DNA of 64,000 nt from Nocardia salmonicida NBRC 13393 (lineage in GTDB: Bacteria > Actinomycetota > Actinomycetes > Mycobacteriales > Mycobacteriaceae). The DNA lies in assembly GCF_001613085.1 (NCBI RefSeq), contig NZ_BDBR01000009.1:330828-394827 (forward strand), read 5' to 3'. The notes under the pieces are model-generated. The model was not told the DNA's origin and did no database searches. It worked only from the letters and a program-made list of their open reading frames with translations. Shown in pieces: positions 12,078 to 20,153 of this stretch (the first letter of the stretch is position 1; each line of letters starts with the position of its first letter). The position numbers were made by a program, and so were the translations under genes.

Positions 12078-12236
12078 ATGATGACGACAATTGTGGTGAT
12101 CCTGATCGTCTGGGTCGCGCTGTCGGTGCCTGTCTCTTTTGTCGCCGCGCGGATGTTGCGTAGCGAAGTTCGCAATGCGAATGACCCGTTGACGACCAGG
12201 ATCGACGAATCTCGTACGGGCCGGTCGCTGCGCTGA
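12078..12236 (+). CDS. Small single-pass membrane protein, 52 residues
   Basis: ATG 12078 is preceded by a strong AGGGAGG at 12063-12070. The predicted product begins MMTTIVVILIVWVALSVPV, a clear transmembrane helix, then a basic/polar tail with RMLRSE and NDPLTTR. It ends at 12236, just before the ABC ATPase gene. Family unknown. The ribosome binding site and the hydrophobic N-terminus with a charged C-terminus make it a likely real gene. With only ~18 bp to the next start, it could be co-transcribed with the ATPase. Confidence 0.7.
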   Translation: MMTTIVVILIVWVALSVPVSFVAARMLRSEVRNANDPLTTRIDESRTGRSLR

Positions 12237-12254
12237 GAGCCCGCGTGGGCCAAG

Positions 12255-13091
12255 ATGGAGCGCGTGTCGCAACCCGATCCCGATTTGCTCATCGACTTCT
12301 CCGACGTGACCATCCGCCGCTCGGGCCGAACCCTGGTCGGCCCTGTCTCTTGGCAAGTAGAGCTCGACGAACGCTGGGTGGTGCTCGGCCCGAACGGCGC
12401 GGGCAAGACCTCGCTGTTGAGAATGGCCGCCGCCGAACTCCACCCGACCTCTGGTAACGCGAATCTGTTGGGGGAGACGCTCGGTCGCGTCGACGTCAGC
12501 GAACTGCGACCACGCATCGGCTTGTCCTCGGCGGCGGTGGCCAGCCGGATCCCGGTGGACGAGAAGGTCAGCGACCTCGTGGTCTCGGCCGGCTACGCGG
12601 TGCTCGGCCGCTGGCGCGAGCGCTACGAGGACATCGATACCGAACGCGCCGTCGACATGCTGGAAACCCTGGGCGCCGAACATCTTTCCGACCGCACCTA
12701 CGGCACCCTGTCCGAAGGCGAACGCAAGCGGGTGCTGATCGCGCGCGCACTGATGACCGATCCGGAACTGCTGCTGCTCGACGAACCGGCCGCGGGCCTC
12801 GACCTGGGTGGGCGCGAGGAACTCGTCGAGCGTCTCGGCGATCTCGCCGCCGACCCCGACGCGCCCGCGATGGTGTTGGTGACCCATCACGTCGAGGAGA
12901 TCCCGCCCGGCTTCACCCATGCGCTGCTCCTCAAGGAGGGTGAGGTGGTCGGCCAGGGGCTCCTGGGCGACGTGGTCACCGCCGAGAATCTGAGCAGAGC
13001 CTTCAGTCAGTCGATCGCCCTCGACCGGATCGACGGTCGCTGGTTCGCGCGGCGGGCGCGCCGTTCGGGTGGGCATCGGCGCCGGAACTGA
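12255..13091 (+). CDS. ABC transporter ATP-binding protein (Rv3041c-like)
   Basis: This 278-residue ATPase has all the motifs of an ABC nucleotide-binding domain: Walker A GPNGAGKTS, signature LSEGERKRV, Walker B LLLLDEPAAGLD and the H-loop THHVEE. No permease or binding protein lies next to it, so its partner is unknown; it may act with a distant membrane protein or as a soluble ABC protein. ATG 12255 or GTG 12264 could be the start. The position next to NUDIX and crotonase genes is the same as in mycobacteria (Rv3041c). Confidence 0.92.
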   Translation: MERVSQPDPDLLIDFSDVTIRRSGRTLVGPVSWQVELDERWVVLGPNGAGKTSLLRMAAAELHPTSGNANLLGETLGRVDVSELRPRIGLSSAAVASRIPVDEKVSDLVVSAGYAVLGRWRERYEDIDTERAVDMLETLGAEHLSDRTYGTLSEGERKRVLIARALMTDPELLLLDEPAAGLDLGGREELVERLGDLAADPDAPAMVLVTHHVEEIPPGFTHALLLKEGEVVGQGLLGDVVTAENLSRAFSQSIALDRIDGRWFARRARRSGGHRRRN

Positions 13092-13238
13092 CCGCTGAGG
13101 GGAATCTCTCCGCACCGTCGACCAAGCGGGCGTTAGGGTGCTGAGAGGTCGGCTGCGCTCGCAGGAGGTAGCCGATCGCGGCCGGGAGGCCGCGGTGTCG
13201 GTCGCCGAGCAGTCGGTTCGGTGGTGGAGAGGAACGGT

Positions 13239-14045
13239 ATGAGTGAGTCCGGGGTCCCCGCGCGGGACGCGTCGACCGTGATGCTGGTGCGTGACGGCGA
13301 GGCCGGGATCGAGGTGTTCCTGCAGCGTCGAGTCAAGGCGATGGCGTTCGCCGCGGGGGTGACAGTGTTCCCCGGCGGTGGTGTCGACGCTGCCGACGGC
13401 ACAGCCGATATCGCCTGGACGGGCCCCGAACCCGCGTGGTGGGCGAAGCGTTTCGCCACCGACGAACAGACCGCGCAGGCGCTCGTCGCCGCTGCCGTGC
13501 GGGAAACGTTCGAGGAATGCGGAGTGCTGCTCGCCGGTCCGACCGCGGACACCGTCGTCGACGACTCGGCGCGCTATCGCGAGGCGCGGGGCAAGCTCGA
13601 GCGCCGCGAACTGTCGCTCGCCGATTTCCTCGCGAGCGAGGGCCTGGTGTTGCGCGCCGATCTGCTGCGCCCGTGGTCGAACTGGATCACTCCCGAGGCC
13701 GAACCCCGCCGCTACGACACTCGCTTCTTCGTCGCGGTGCTCCCGCAGGGCCAGATCGCCGACGGCGCCACCTCCGAGGCCTCCCAGGTGATCTGGCGGA
13801 CCCCGCAGGACGCCCTGGCGAGCTGGCGCGAGGGCGAACACGTGCTGATGCCACCGACGTGGTCGCAGCTCGACGCGCTGTGCGGGTTCGCCGACACCGC
13901 GGCCGTGCTGGCCGCCGAACGCGTCATCGAGTCGATCATGCCGAAGTACTCGCCGGGAGCGGGCGGTCGTCCGCTGTCGGACTTCCCCGACAGTGAACGG
14001 TATTTCGACGAACTGCCGCAGTTGGGTGCATTCGGCGGCCGGTAG
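13239..14045 (+). CDS. NUDIX hydrolase (Rv3040c-like)
   Basis: This 268-residue protein hydrolyses a nucleoside diphosphate linked to some moiety X. The Nudix box is seen as GGGVDAADG..., then AAVRETFEECGVLL, with the REtfEE core that binds the metal; the spacing between the first Gly and the RE motif is enlarged by an insertion. Such long actinobacterial NUDIX proteins (including CoA-pyrophosphatase-like members) have unknown substrates. ATG 13239 follows GAGAGGAA; the open frame extends slightly upstream to 13221. The next gene starts 10 bp after the stop, suggesting an operon with the crotonase. Confidence 0.9.
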   Translation: MSESGVPARDASTVMLVRDGEAGIEVFLQRRVKAMAFAAGVTVFPGGGVDAADGTADIAWTGPEPAWWAKRFATDEQTAQALVAAAVRETFEECGVLLAGPTADTVVDDSARYREARGKLERRELSLADFLASEGLVLRADLLRPWSNWITPEAEPRRYDTRFFVAVLPQGQIADGATSEASQVIWRTPQDALASWREGEHVLMPPTWSQLDALCGFADTAAVLAAERVIESIMPKYSPGAGGRPLSDFPDSERYFDELPQLGAFGGR

Positions 14046-14055
14046 GTTGTGGCCC

Positions 14056-14832
14056 ATGGCCGAATTCGTGACCCTCGAACTGCCCGCCGAGCCGACCACC
14101 CGTGGCGTCGCGCTGTTGCGCATCGATCGTCCGCCGCTGAACCTCGTCGACGCCCAGCTGGCCCGTGAGGTGGCGGCCGCGGCGGCCACGGTAGCCGAGC
14201 ATCCCGGGGTCTCTGCCCTGATCGTCTACGGCGACGAGCGGGTGTTCAGCGCGGGCGACGAGATGTCGGAGCTGGCCGCGCTCGACGCCGGACAGGCCGC
14301 CGCCATGGCCGCCGATCTCCAGGCCGCGCTCGGTTGTCTCTCGCGGGTTCCGCAGCCGACGGTCGCCGCGATCACCGGCTACTGCCTCGGCGCCGGTCTC
14401 GAACTCGCGCTCGGTGCCGACCACCGGATCATCGGCGACAACGTGAAACTGGGTCTTCCGCAGATCAAAGCCGGCCTGATCCCGCTCTCCGGCATCCGCA
14501 GGCTCTCACTTCTCATCGGCGCCAGCCGCGCCAAGGACATCGTCTATACCGGCCGTTTCGTGGATGCCGAGGAAGCCGCGAAGATCGGGCTGGTCGACGA
14601 GGTGGTAGCCCCCGACGACGTTCTCACCGCCGCCCGCGCCTGGGCTGCCCAGTTCGTCACCGCCGCCCCGCGCGCCCTCGCCGCCGCCAAGGCGGTCTTC
14701 GAATCCGGGCCGCACGGCCACTCCACCGCCGTCACCGAATGGTCTGCCCTGTTCGACACCGACGACGCCCGCCTCGGCACCCGCACGTTCGCGGCCGACG
14801 GTCCGAACAGCGCTACCTTCACCGGAAAGTAG
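14056..14832 (+). CDS. Enoyl-CoA hydratase/isomerase family protein (EchA17-like), one catalytic Glu replaced by Gln
   Basis: This 258-residue crotonase-fold protein has the oxyanion-hole region (VFSAGDEMSE), TGYCLGAGLELALGAD and a C-terminal helical part. The first catalytic glutamate is present in GAGLELAL. The second, expected in PEIxxG, reads PQIKAG here (near residue 136), so Gln replaces Glu. That predicts weak or altered hydratase activity, or a different crotonase reaction. It follows the NUDIX gene closely and corresponds by position to M. tuberculosis echA17 (Rv3039c). The start at 14056 is favoured by length and by the short gap after the upstream stop. Confidence 0.9.
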   Translation: MAEFVTLELPAEPTTRGVALLRIDRPPLNLVDAQLAREVAAAAATVAEHPGVSALIVYGDERVFSAGDEMSELAALDAGQAAAMAADLQAALGCLSRVPQPTVAAITGYCLGAGLELALGADHRIIGDNVKLGLPQIKAGLIPLSGIRRLSLLIGASRAKDIVYTGRFVDAEEAAKIGLVDEVVAPDDVLTAARAWAAQFVTAAPRALAAAKAVFESGPHGHSTAVTEWSALFDTDDARLGTRTFAADGPNSATFTGK

Positions 14833-14833
14833 C

Positions 14834-14849
14834 AACTTACCGATAAGTT
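14834..14849. promoter_or_regulatory. Candidate operator AACTTA-CCGA-TAAGTT
   Basis: A perfect 6-bp inverted repeat with a 4-nt spacer lies directly after the crotonase stop and about 90 bp before the methyltransferase start, in a short AT-rich patch. No T-run follows, so it looks more like a repressor site or promoter element for the methyltransferase than a terminator. The regulator is unknown. Confidence 0.4.
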
Positions 14850-14939
14850 AATACCCGTTCCGGGCCGACCGGACGAGTGAAAGGGCCGTCCCTCGTCCCA
14901 GCAGCGGCGTGCCGAGACACACATATTAGGCTGGCCTCT

Positions 14940-15917
14940 ATGACGGTCCATCCCGACGACCCGGCGCCGAACCCCCACGCCACCGCGGCCCAGGTCGAAG
15001 CAGCGCGCAAAGACACCAAACTCGCCCAGGTCCTGTACCACGACTGGGAAGCGGAGACCTACGACGACAAGTGGTCGATCTCCTATGACGAACGCTGTAT
15101 CGCGTATGCGCGCGGCCGGTTCGACCTCGCCGTCGGCCCGGCTCCGCTGCCGTACGAGCGCGCGCTCGAGCTGGGCTGTGGCACCGGATTCTTCCTCCTC
15201 AACCTGATGCAGGGCGGCGTCGCCAAGTCCGGTTCGGTCACCGACCTCTCGCCCGGCATGGTGAAGGTCGCGCTGCGCAACGCCGAGCACCTCGGTCTGG
15301 ATGTCGACGGTCGCGTCGCCGACGCCGAGACCATCCCGTACGACGACGACACCTTCGATCTGGTCTGCGGCCACGCCGTGCTGCACCACATCCCCGACGT
15401 GGAGCTGGCGCTCAAGGAGTGCCTGCGCGTGCTCAAGCCGGGCGGACGCTTCGTGTTCGCCGGTGAGCCGACCACCATCGGCAACATCTACGCCCGTCGC
15501 CTCGGCCAGGCCACCTGGAAGGTGACCACCGAGATCACCAAGCTGCCGTTCCTGTCCGGCTGGCGTCGTCCGCAGACCGAGCTGGACGAGTCCTCCCGCG
15601 CCGCCGCGCTCGAGGCCGTCGTCGACCTGCACACCTTCGACCCGAGCGATCTCGAGAAGAAGGCGAAGTCCGCGGGTGCCGTCGATGTGAAGGCCACCAC
15701 CGAGGAACTCGCCGCCGCCCTGTGGGGCTGGCCGGTGCGCACCTTCGAGGCCGCCGTCCCCGACGAGAAGCTGACCATGCCGTACCGCCTGGCGCAGTAC
15801 CGCGCGTGGCTGGGCCTGAGCTGGCTGGACGAGAACGTGCTGCGCAAGGTCGTGCCGCGCGAGTTCTTCTACAACGCGATGATCACCGGCGTGAAGCCGG
15901 GCGCGGCGCAGAAGTAG
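14940..15917 (+). CDS. Class I SAM-dependent methyltransferase (Rv3038c-like)
   Basis: This 325-residue protein carries motif I ALELGCGTGFF (about residue 76), an acidic end of strand 2 region, VADAETIPYDDDTFDLVCGHAVL (motif II/III region, given in parts) and LKECLRVLKPGGRFV. The fold is that of a small-molecule or lipid methyltransferase; the substrate is not evident. ATG 14940 starts well after the crotonase stop. The stop codon at 15915-15917 is immediately followed by the GTG of the next gene, so the two are translationally coupled. Confidence 0.9.
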   Translation: MTVHPDDPAPNPHATAAQVEAARKDTKLAQVLYHDWEAETYDDKWSISYDERCIAYARGRFDLAVGPAPLPYERALELGCGTGFFLLNLMQGGVAKSGSVTDLSPGMVKVALRNAEHLGLDVDGRVADAETIPYDDDTFDLVCGHAVLHHIPDVELALKECLRVLKPGGRFVFAGEPTTIGNIYARRLGQATWKVTTEITKLPFLSGWRRPQTELDESSRAAALEAVVDLHTFDPSDLEKKAKSAGAVDVKATTEELAAALWGWPVRTFEAAVPDEKLTMPYRLAQYRAWLGLSWLDENVLRKVVPREFFYNAMITGVKPGAAQK

Positions 15918-17096
15918 GTGGGCTACCGCTTCGGCCGCGACGACGTCGCCTATCTCGGCAGTGCGGCAGGCCGTGCCGCGCTCGCCGAGGTCGACCGGCT
16001 GGAGCTGACCCCCGCGACGCACCTGCGCGATATCGAGCAGGTGCGTCGTTCGCACGGTGACTCGGCGCCCGCGCTGATCGAGACCGTGCGATTGCGTCGC
16101 AAGGCCGTGGTGAAGCTGCCCGCGGCGCGCGAGTGGTTGTTCACCGACGACTCACTGCAACAGGCGACACCCGCGCTGGTGGCCCGGCATCGGGCCGCTC
16201 GATTGGCCGGTCGCGCGGTCCACGACGTGACCTGCTCGATCGGTGCGGAACTTTCCGAGCTGGCGGCGGCCTGTCCGGCGGTGGTCGGCAGCGATCTCGA
16301 CGATGTCCGCTTGGCCATGGCCGCCCATAATCTCGCAGCGGTCGGTCGAAACATTGTGTTGGCCAAGGCCGACGCCCTCGTCCCGACCACTCGCGGCACC
16401 GTGATCATCGCCGATCCGGCTCGCCGAGCAGACGGTCGCCGGACCTACGATCCCGCGAAGCTCCAACCCCCGCTGCCGGATCTGCTCGCCGCCTACGCGG
16501 GCCGCGATATCGCCGTGAAGTCCGCTCCCGGCCTGGATTTCGATCGCCTCGGCTGGGACGGCGAAGTGGAGGTCGTCTCCCTCGACGGGGCCGTGCGCGA
16601 AGCCTGCCTCTGGTCACCCGGCCTCACCGAGCCCGGCGTCACCCGCCGCGCCACCGTCCTGGACTCCCGTGGCGGCGCGACAACTCTCACCGATGCCGCC
16701 CCCGACGACATCCCCGATCGCGCCCCCGGCGAGTGGATCATCGACCCCGACGGCGCTGTCGTCCGCGCCGGCCTCGTTCGGCATTACGCCGCGAAACACG
16801 GCCTCTGGCAACTGGACCCACAGATCGCCTACCTCACCGGCGACACGGTCCCCACGGGCATGCGCGGCTTTCGCATCGAAGGCCGCTTCGAACTCCGCGA
16901 GAAGACCCTGCGCCAGGAGCTCGCCCGCCGCGACTGTGGCTCCCTGGAAATCCTCATCCGCGGCGTGGACGTCGACCCCGACGCCCTGCGCAAGAAGCTC
17001 AAGCAGCGGGGCTCGACGCCGTACACCCTGGTGATCACCCGTATCGGCCGAGCCGGTGTCGTGTTCCTCTGCCGAGCAGTCGCGCCCACCCGCTGA
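15918..17096 (+). CDS. Methyltransferase-fold protein with THUMP-like C-terminal domain (Rv3037c-like)
   Basis: A 392-residue protein. The middle has a Rossmann methyltransferase fold (VHDVTCSIGAELSELAAA as motif I, VVGSDLDDVRLAMAAHNL for the SAM ribose contact) and an active-site-like IADPARRADGRR. The C-terminal ~90 residues (RGFRIEGRFELREKTLRQEL, then EILIRGVDVDPDALRKKL) look like the THUMP-like domain used for RNA binding. It begins with GTG directly abutting the previous stop. The architecture suggests an RNA methyltransferase, but mycobacterial homologues are discussed in the context of the methylglucose lipopolysaccharide locus, so the substrate stays open. Confidence 0.85.
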   Translation: MGYRFGRDDVAYLGSAAGRAALAEVDRLELTPATHLRDIEQVRRSHGDSAPALIETVRLRRKAVVKLPAAREWLFTDDSLQQATPALVARHRAARLAGRAVHDVTCSIGAELSELAAACPAVVGSDLDDVRLAMAAHNLAAVGRNIVLAKADALVPTTRGTVIIADPARRADGRRTYDPAKLQPPLPDLLAAYAGRDIAVKSAPGLDFDRLGWDGEVEVVSLDGAVREACLWSPGLTEPGVTRRATVLDSRGGATTLTDAAPDDIPDRAPGEWIIDPDGAVVRAGLVRHYAAKHGLWQLDPQIAYLTGDTVPTGMRGFRIEGRFELREKTLRQELARRDCGSLEILIRGVDVDPDALRKKLKQRGSTPYTLVITRIGRAGVVFLCRAVAPTR

Positions 17097-17163
17097 CAGC
17101 TCACGTGTCGGTGACCGCACCTAGTCTGTCGTCAGAGACAGCCGGACACGAAAGGTGCGCACG

Positions 17164-17370
17164 ATGGCGGATGCGGTGGCCGAGACGGAATTCCCCCGGG
17201 GGATCGGCAAGGTAGCGACGCGAGAGCTGGCTGCGCACGGCTATACCAGCTACGCACAGCTCACCCAGGTCAGTGCGAAAGTACTGCTCGCCATCCACGG
17301 CGTCGGGCCGAAATCCATCCGCATCCTCGGCGAGGAACTGGCGGCCCGTGGGCTCGCCTTCGCCGACTGA
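17164..17370 (+). CDS. Small helix-hairpin-helix protein
   Basis: This 68-residue protein has the core LLAIHGVGPKSIRILGEEL, a helix-hairpin-helix with the GVGP hairpin that contacts the DNA backbone, preceded by another helical pair (FPRGIGKVATRELAAHG). Such short proteins resemble the C-terminal domain of RNA polymerase alpha or the HhH modules of helicases. It likely binds nucleic acid; its role is unknown. ATG 17164 follows GAAAGG at a good distance; GTG 17155 is an alternative. Confidence 0.8.
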   Translation: MADAVAETEFPRGIGKVATRELAAHGYTSYAQLTQVSAKVLLAIHGVGPKSIRILGEELAARGLAFAD

Positions 17371-17379
17371 GGCGCGGGC

Positions 17380-17919
17380 TCAGGCTTCCATCTTCTTGAC
17401 CACGCGCTGCACGGTGAGCCAGGTACGGGTGGTGATGTCCTTGCCGTAGGTCTTCTCCAGGCGGGCCATGAAGTCGGGGGTCGTGCCGGTGCTGTTGTCG
17501 AGGACGGTGAGGAAGGCGCGGGCTTTGCGGTCGTAGCCGATGACGCGGGTGAGGGGGTCGTCGTCGAAGGCTTTGGTATCGGCTTCGCGCATCTTCGCCT
17601 TGAAGAAGGTGACGGTGAGGTAGGAGCCGCGTTCGTGGGGGAGGCCTTCGAAGGGGTCGCGGTCGAGGAGCGCGCGCAGTTCGGGACGACTGCGGATGAT
17701 GGTGCCGCCGGGGATGCCGAGTTCGGCGTTGAGTGCCTGCTGAATGCGGGCTTCCAGGTCGGCGGGGTCGTCAGCGGCGCGGAAGACGACATTGCCGCTC
17801 GTGAGCACCGAGGCGACCTTCTCGAAGCCCAGCCCCTCGAACACCCCCCGCAATTTCTCGTTGCGCATGTTCGGGTTGGTCGGCATGATCCCCCGCAGCA
17901 ACGCCGCATAACTCTCCAC
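17380..17919 (-). CDS. DUF1697 family protein
   Basis: The product has about 179 residues with the typical DUF1697 opening ESYAALLRGI, a first half FEGLGFEKVASVLTSGNVVF and a repeat-like second half ending TWLTVQRVVKKME. The family is widespread and uncharacterised. GTG 17919 is chosen because family members start a few residues before YxALLRGI; the frame is open to 17952. It is convergent with the HhH gene (9-bp gap). Confidence 0.85.
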   Translation of the reverse strand: MESYAALLRGIMPTNPNMRNEKLRGVFEGLGFEKVASVLTSGNVVFRAADDPADLEARIQQALNAELGIPGGTIIRSRPELRALLDRDPFEGLPHERGSYLTVTFFKAKMREADTKAFDDDPLTRVIGYDRKARAFLTVLDNSTGTTPDFMARLEKTYGKDITTRTWLTVQRVVKKMEA

Positions 17920-17982
17920 GGGCTGACCGTACCGACCCCCACCGACAGACACTTCGCTTCCGATGCCCGTGTCCGCGAAATG

Positions 17983-18729
17983 CTAGGTCTCGGCCGCGGC
18001 CTTCTTCTTGCGCTCGATGTCGGCCAGCGCCGCCATGTAGGCCTCGCGCTCCTCGGCGCTCGCATCCCAGGCGACCTTGCGGTTCTTCACGACCTTGGCG
18101 GGAGCGCCGACGGCGATGCTGAAGTCGGGGACGTCCCCACGCACCACCGCGTGCGCGCCGAGCACGCACCCACGCCCCACCCTGGTATCGCGCAGCACGG
18201 TGACCTTGGCCGCGATCCAGGTGTCGGGACCGATGCGCACGGGGCTCTTCACGATGCCCTGGTCCTTGATGGGCATGTTGATGTCGTCCATGCGATGGTC
18301 GAAGTCGCAGATGTAGCACCAGTCGGCGACCAGGGTCGACTCACCGATCTCGATGTCGAGGTAGGTGTTGACGACGTTGTCCTTGCCGAACACCACCTTG
18401 TCGCCGATGCGCAGCGAGCCCTCGTGGCAGCGCAGAGCGTTGCCGTCACCGATGTGCACCCAGCGGCCGATCTCCATGCGCGCGAATTCCGGGGTCGCGT
18501 GGATCTCCACATTGCGGCCGAGGAAGACCATTCCGCGCAGCACGATATGCGGGTTGGCCAGGCGGAACTTGGCGAGGCGGTAATAACGCACCAGGTACCA
18601 GGGGGTGTAGGCGCGGTTGGCGAGCACCCAGCGCAGCGAGTCCCTGGTCAGAAATCGGGCCTGCTGCGGATCGCGGCGGCGTGATCCACGCCAGCGCGCG
18701 CTCAGCGGCGCGCCCCACATGCTCGTCAC
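17983..18729 (-). CDS. Hexapeptide-repeat acyltransferase (Rv3034c-like)
   Basis: This 248-residue protein has left-handed beta-helix hexapeptide repeats (IGRWVHIGDGNAL, IGDKVVFGKDNVV, IGPDTWIAAKVTVLRDTRVGRG split in units) and the LacA/GlmU-type ending HAVVRGDVPDFSIAVGAPAKVV. Enzymes of this fold transfer acetyl or succinyl groups to sugars or amines. In M. tuberculosis the counterpart Rv3034c lies in the methylglucose lipopolysaccharide locus, which suggests acylation of that polysaccharide; here this is inference from gene order. GTG 18729 has GGGAGAG upstream. It is divergent from the beta-propeller lipoprotein gene. Confidence 0.88.
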   Translation of the reverse strand: MTSMWGAPLSARWRGSRRRDPQQARFLTRDSLRWVLANRAYTPWYLVRYYRLAKFRLANPHIVLRGMVFLGRNVEIHATPEFARMEIGRWVHIGDGNALRCHEGSLRIGDKVVFGKDNVVNTYLDIEIGESTLVADWCYICDFDHRMDDINMPIKDQGIVKSPVRIGPDTWIAAKVTVLRDTRVGRGCVLGAHAVVRGDVPDFSIAVGAPAKVVKNRKVAWDASAEEREAYMAALADIERKKKAAAET

Positions 18730-18850
18730 GAACTACTCTCCCGTCATGATCCGCCGGGCCTGCCCCGGGGATTCGGTCGTCGGGTACACAGAGTACTTTC
18801 GCAGGGCACACTTACCGTGCCATACCCCGATTACACAGGGAGATCAGCAG

Positions 18851-20143
18851 GTGCGAACTCGGACTCGCGTCGTTGCCTCGCTCGCTGCCGCCGGTGTGGT
18901 GGCGCTGGCCGGGTGCGGTACGGATGTGGACGACATCACCGTCGGCGCCGGAAAGGGTTGGCCCGCAACGCATCACGACGGCGGCAATGCGAGCAGCAGT
19001 CCGGTGTCGGGTGCGGAGTCGGTGTCGCTGAGCTGGTCACGTCCGGTGGGTGGCCCGATCGCCCAGCCGTTGACGATCGGCGCCGACGGCCAGATGTTCG
19101 TCACCACGAGCACCGGCAACTGCGCGATCTTCTCCTTCCAGATGCTCACCGGCCGCAAACGCTTCTGCAACCCGCTCGGACCGTCGACGATCGAAGCGCC
19201 GACGGTGCTCGACGGGGTCAGCAATGTCTACGTCGGTGACGACGGCGCGGTGAATTCGTTCAACTACCTCGGCCAGCCGCGCTGGCGCACCCCCGTCGCG
19301 GGCGTCCCGGTGGCCATCCAGTTCACCGGCGACGGCAAGCTGCTGACGGTGACCCAATCCGGCCAGGTCGACGTGCTCAGCCGTCAGACCGGCGGTCGTG
19401 AGGTGCCCACGGTGCAGTTGCTCGGCGAACCCGACTTCCTGAAATACCCGGGCCTCACCCGACCCGCCTCCGGCGACGGCCTCGACGACTGCCAGGTCGG
19501 CGGCCCCCGCTGCGCCGTCGCGAACACCACCGCCGTCGACCCGTCGACCGGCCGTTTCTTCGTCACCGTCTGGGAGCCGGGCAAGCAGGCCGCCGCCCTG
19601 CGCGCGATGCGCTACGGCAACGGCGCCGTGACCCAGGAGTGGAGCGCCGAGATCCTCACCGGTGGCAGCGCGACCAGCCCGACCCTGTCCGCCGACGGTG
19701 ACACCGTCTACATCGGCGACAACAGCAAGCGCCTGATCGCCCTCGACACCGCCGACGGCGCCACCCGCTGGGTTCAGCCCCTGCCGTGGGCCCCTCGCGG
19801 TGGCATCTCCGTCGCGGGCGATCTGATCATCCCGGCGGGCGACGACGGCTACCTGACCGCACTGCGCGACAACGGTGACAAGGCCGAGATCGTCTGGGAG
19901 CGCAAGGATCTCACCCTCCGCGGCACCCCGGCACAAACCGCGGGCGACATCGGCTACACCGTCGCCGCCATCGGCGCGGGCCTCAATCTCATCACCTTCG
20001 ACACCGGCACCGGCAACACCGTCGACTCCGACCCACTTCCGGCGGCCACCGGCACCACCACGGGCACCTCCATCGGGCCCGAAGGCGAAGTCGTCGTCGC
20101 CACCCGCCTCGGCGAGATCTTCGCCTTCACGCCGGACGCCTGA
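18851..20143 (+). CDS. PQQ-type beta-propeller lipoprotein (Rv3035-like)
   Basis: The protein has 430 residues with a signal peptide and lipobox (VVALAGC), so it is exported and lipid-anchored. The mature part repeats the blade pattern of PQQ-like/BamB propellers, for example VYIGDNSKRLIALDTADGATRW, here read in two halves, and SVAGDLIIPAGDDGYLTAL. No PQQ-dependent dehydrogenase catalytic residues are evident; it probably acts as a binding or scaffold protein in the envelope. GTG 18851 follows AGGGAGA; the longer frame lacks a plausible signal peptide. It matches the place of Rv3035 in mycobacteria. Confidence 0.88.
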   Translation: MRTRTRVVASLAAAGVVALAGCGTDVDDITVGAGKGWPATHHDGGNASSSPVSGAESVSLSWSRPVGGPIAQPLTIGADGQMFVTTSTGNCAIFSFQMLTGRKRFCNPLGPSTIEAPTVLDGVSNVYVGDDGAVNSFNYLGQPRWRTPVAGVPVAIQFTGDGKLLTVTQSGQVDVLSRQTGGREVPTVQLLGEPDFLKYPGLTRPASGDGLDDCQVGGPRCAVANTTAVDPSTGRFFVTVWEPGKQAAALRAMRYGNGAVTQEWSAEILTGGSATSPTLSADGDTVYIGDNSKRLIALDTADGATRWVQPLPWAPRGGISVAGDLIIPAGDDGYLTALRDNGDKAEIVWERKDLTLRGTPAQTAGDIGYTVAAIGAGLNLITFDTGTGNTVDSDPLPAATGTTTGTSIGPEGEVVVATRLGEIFAFTPDA

Positions 20144-20153
20144 CCGGGCCACC

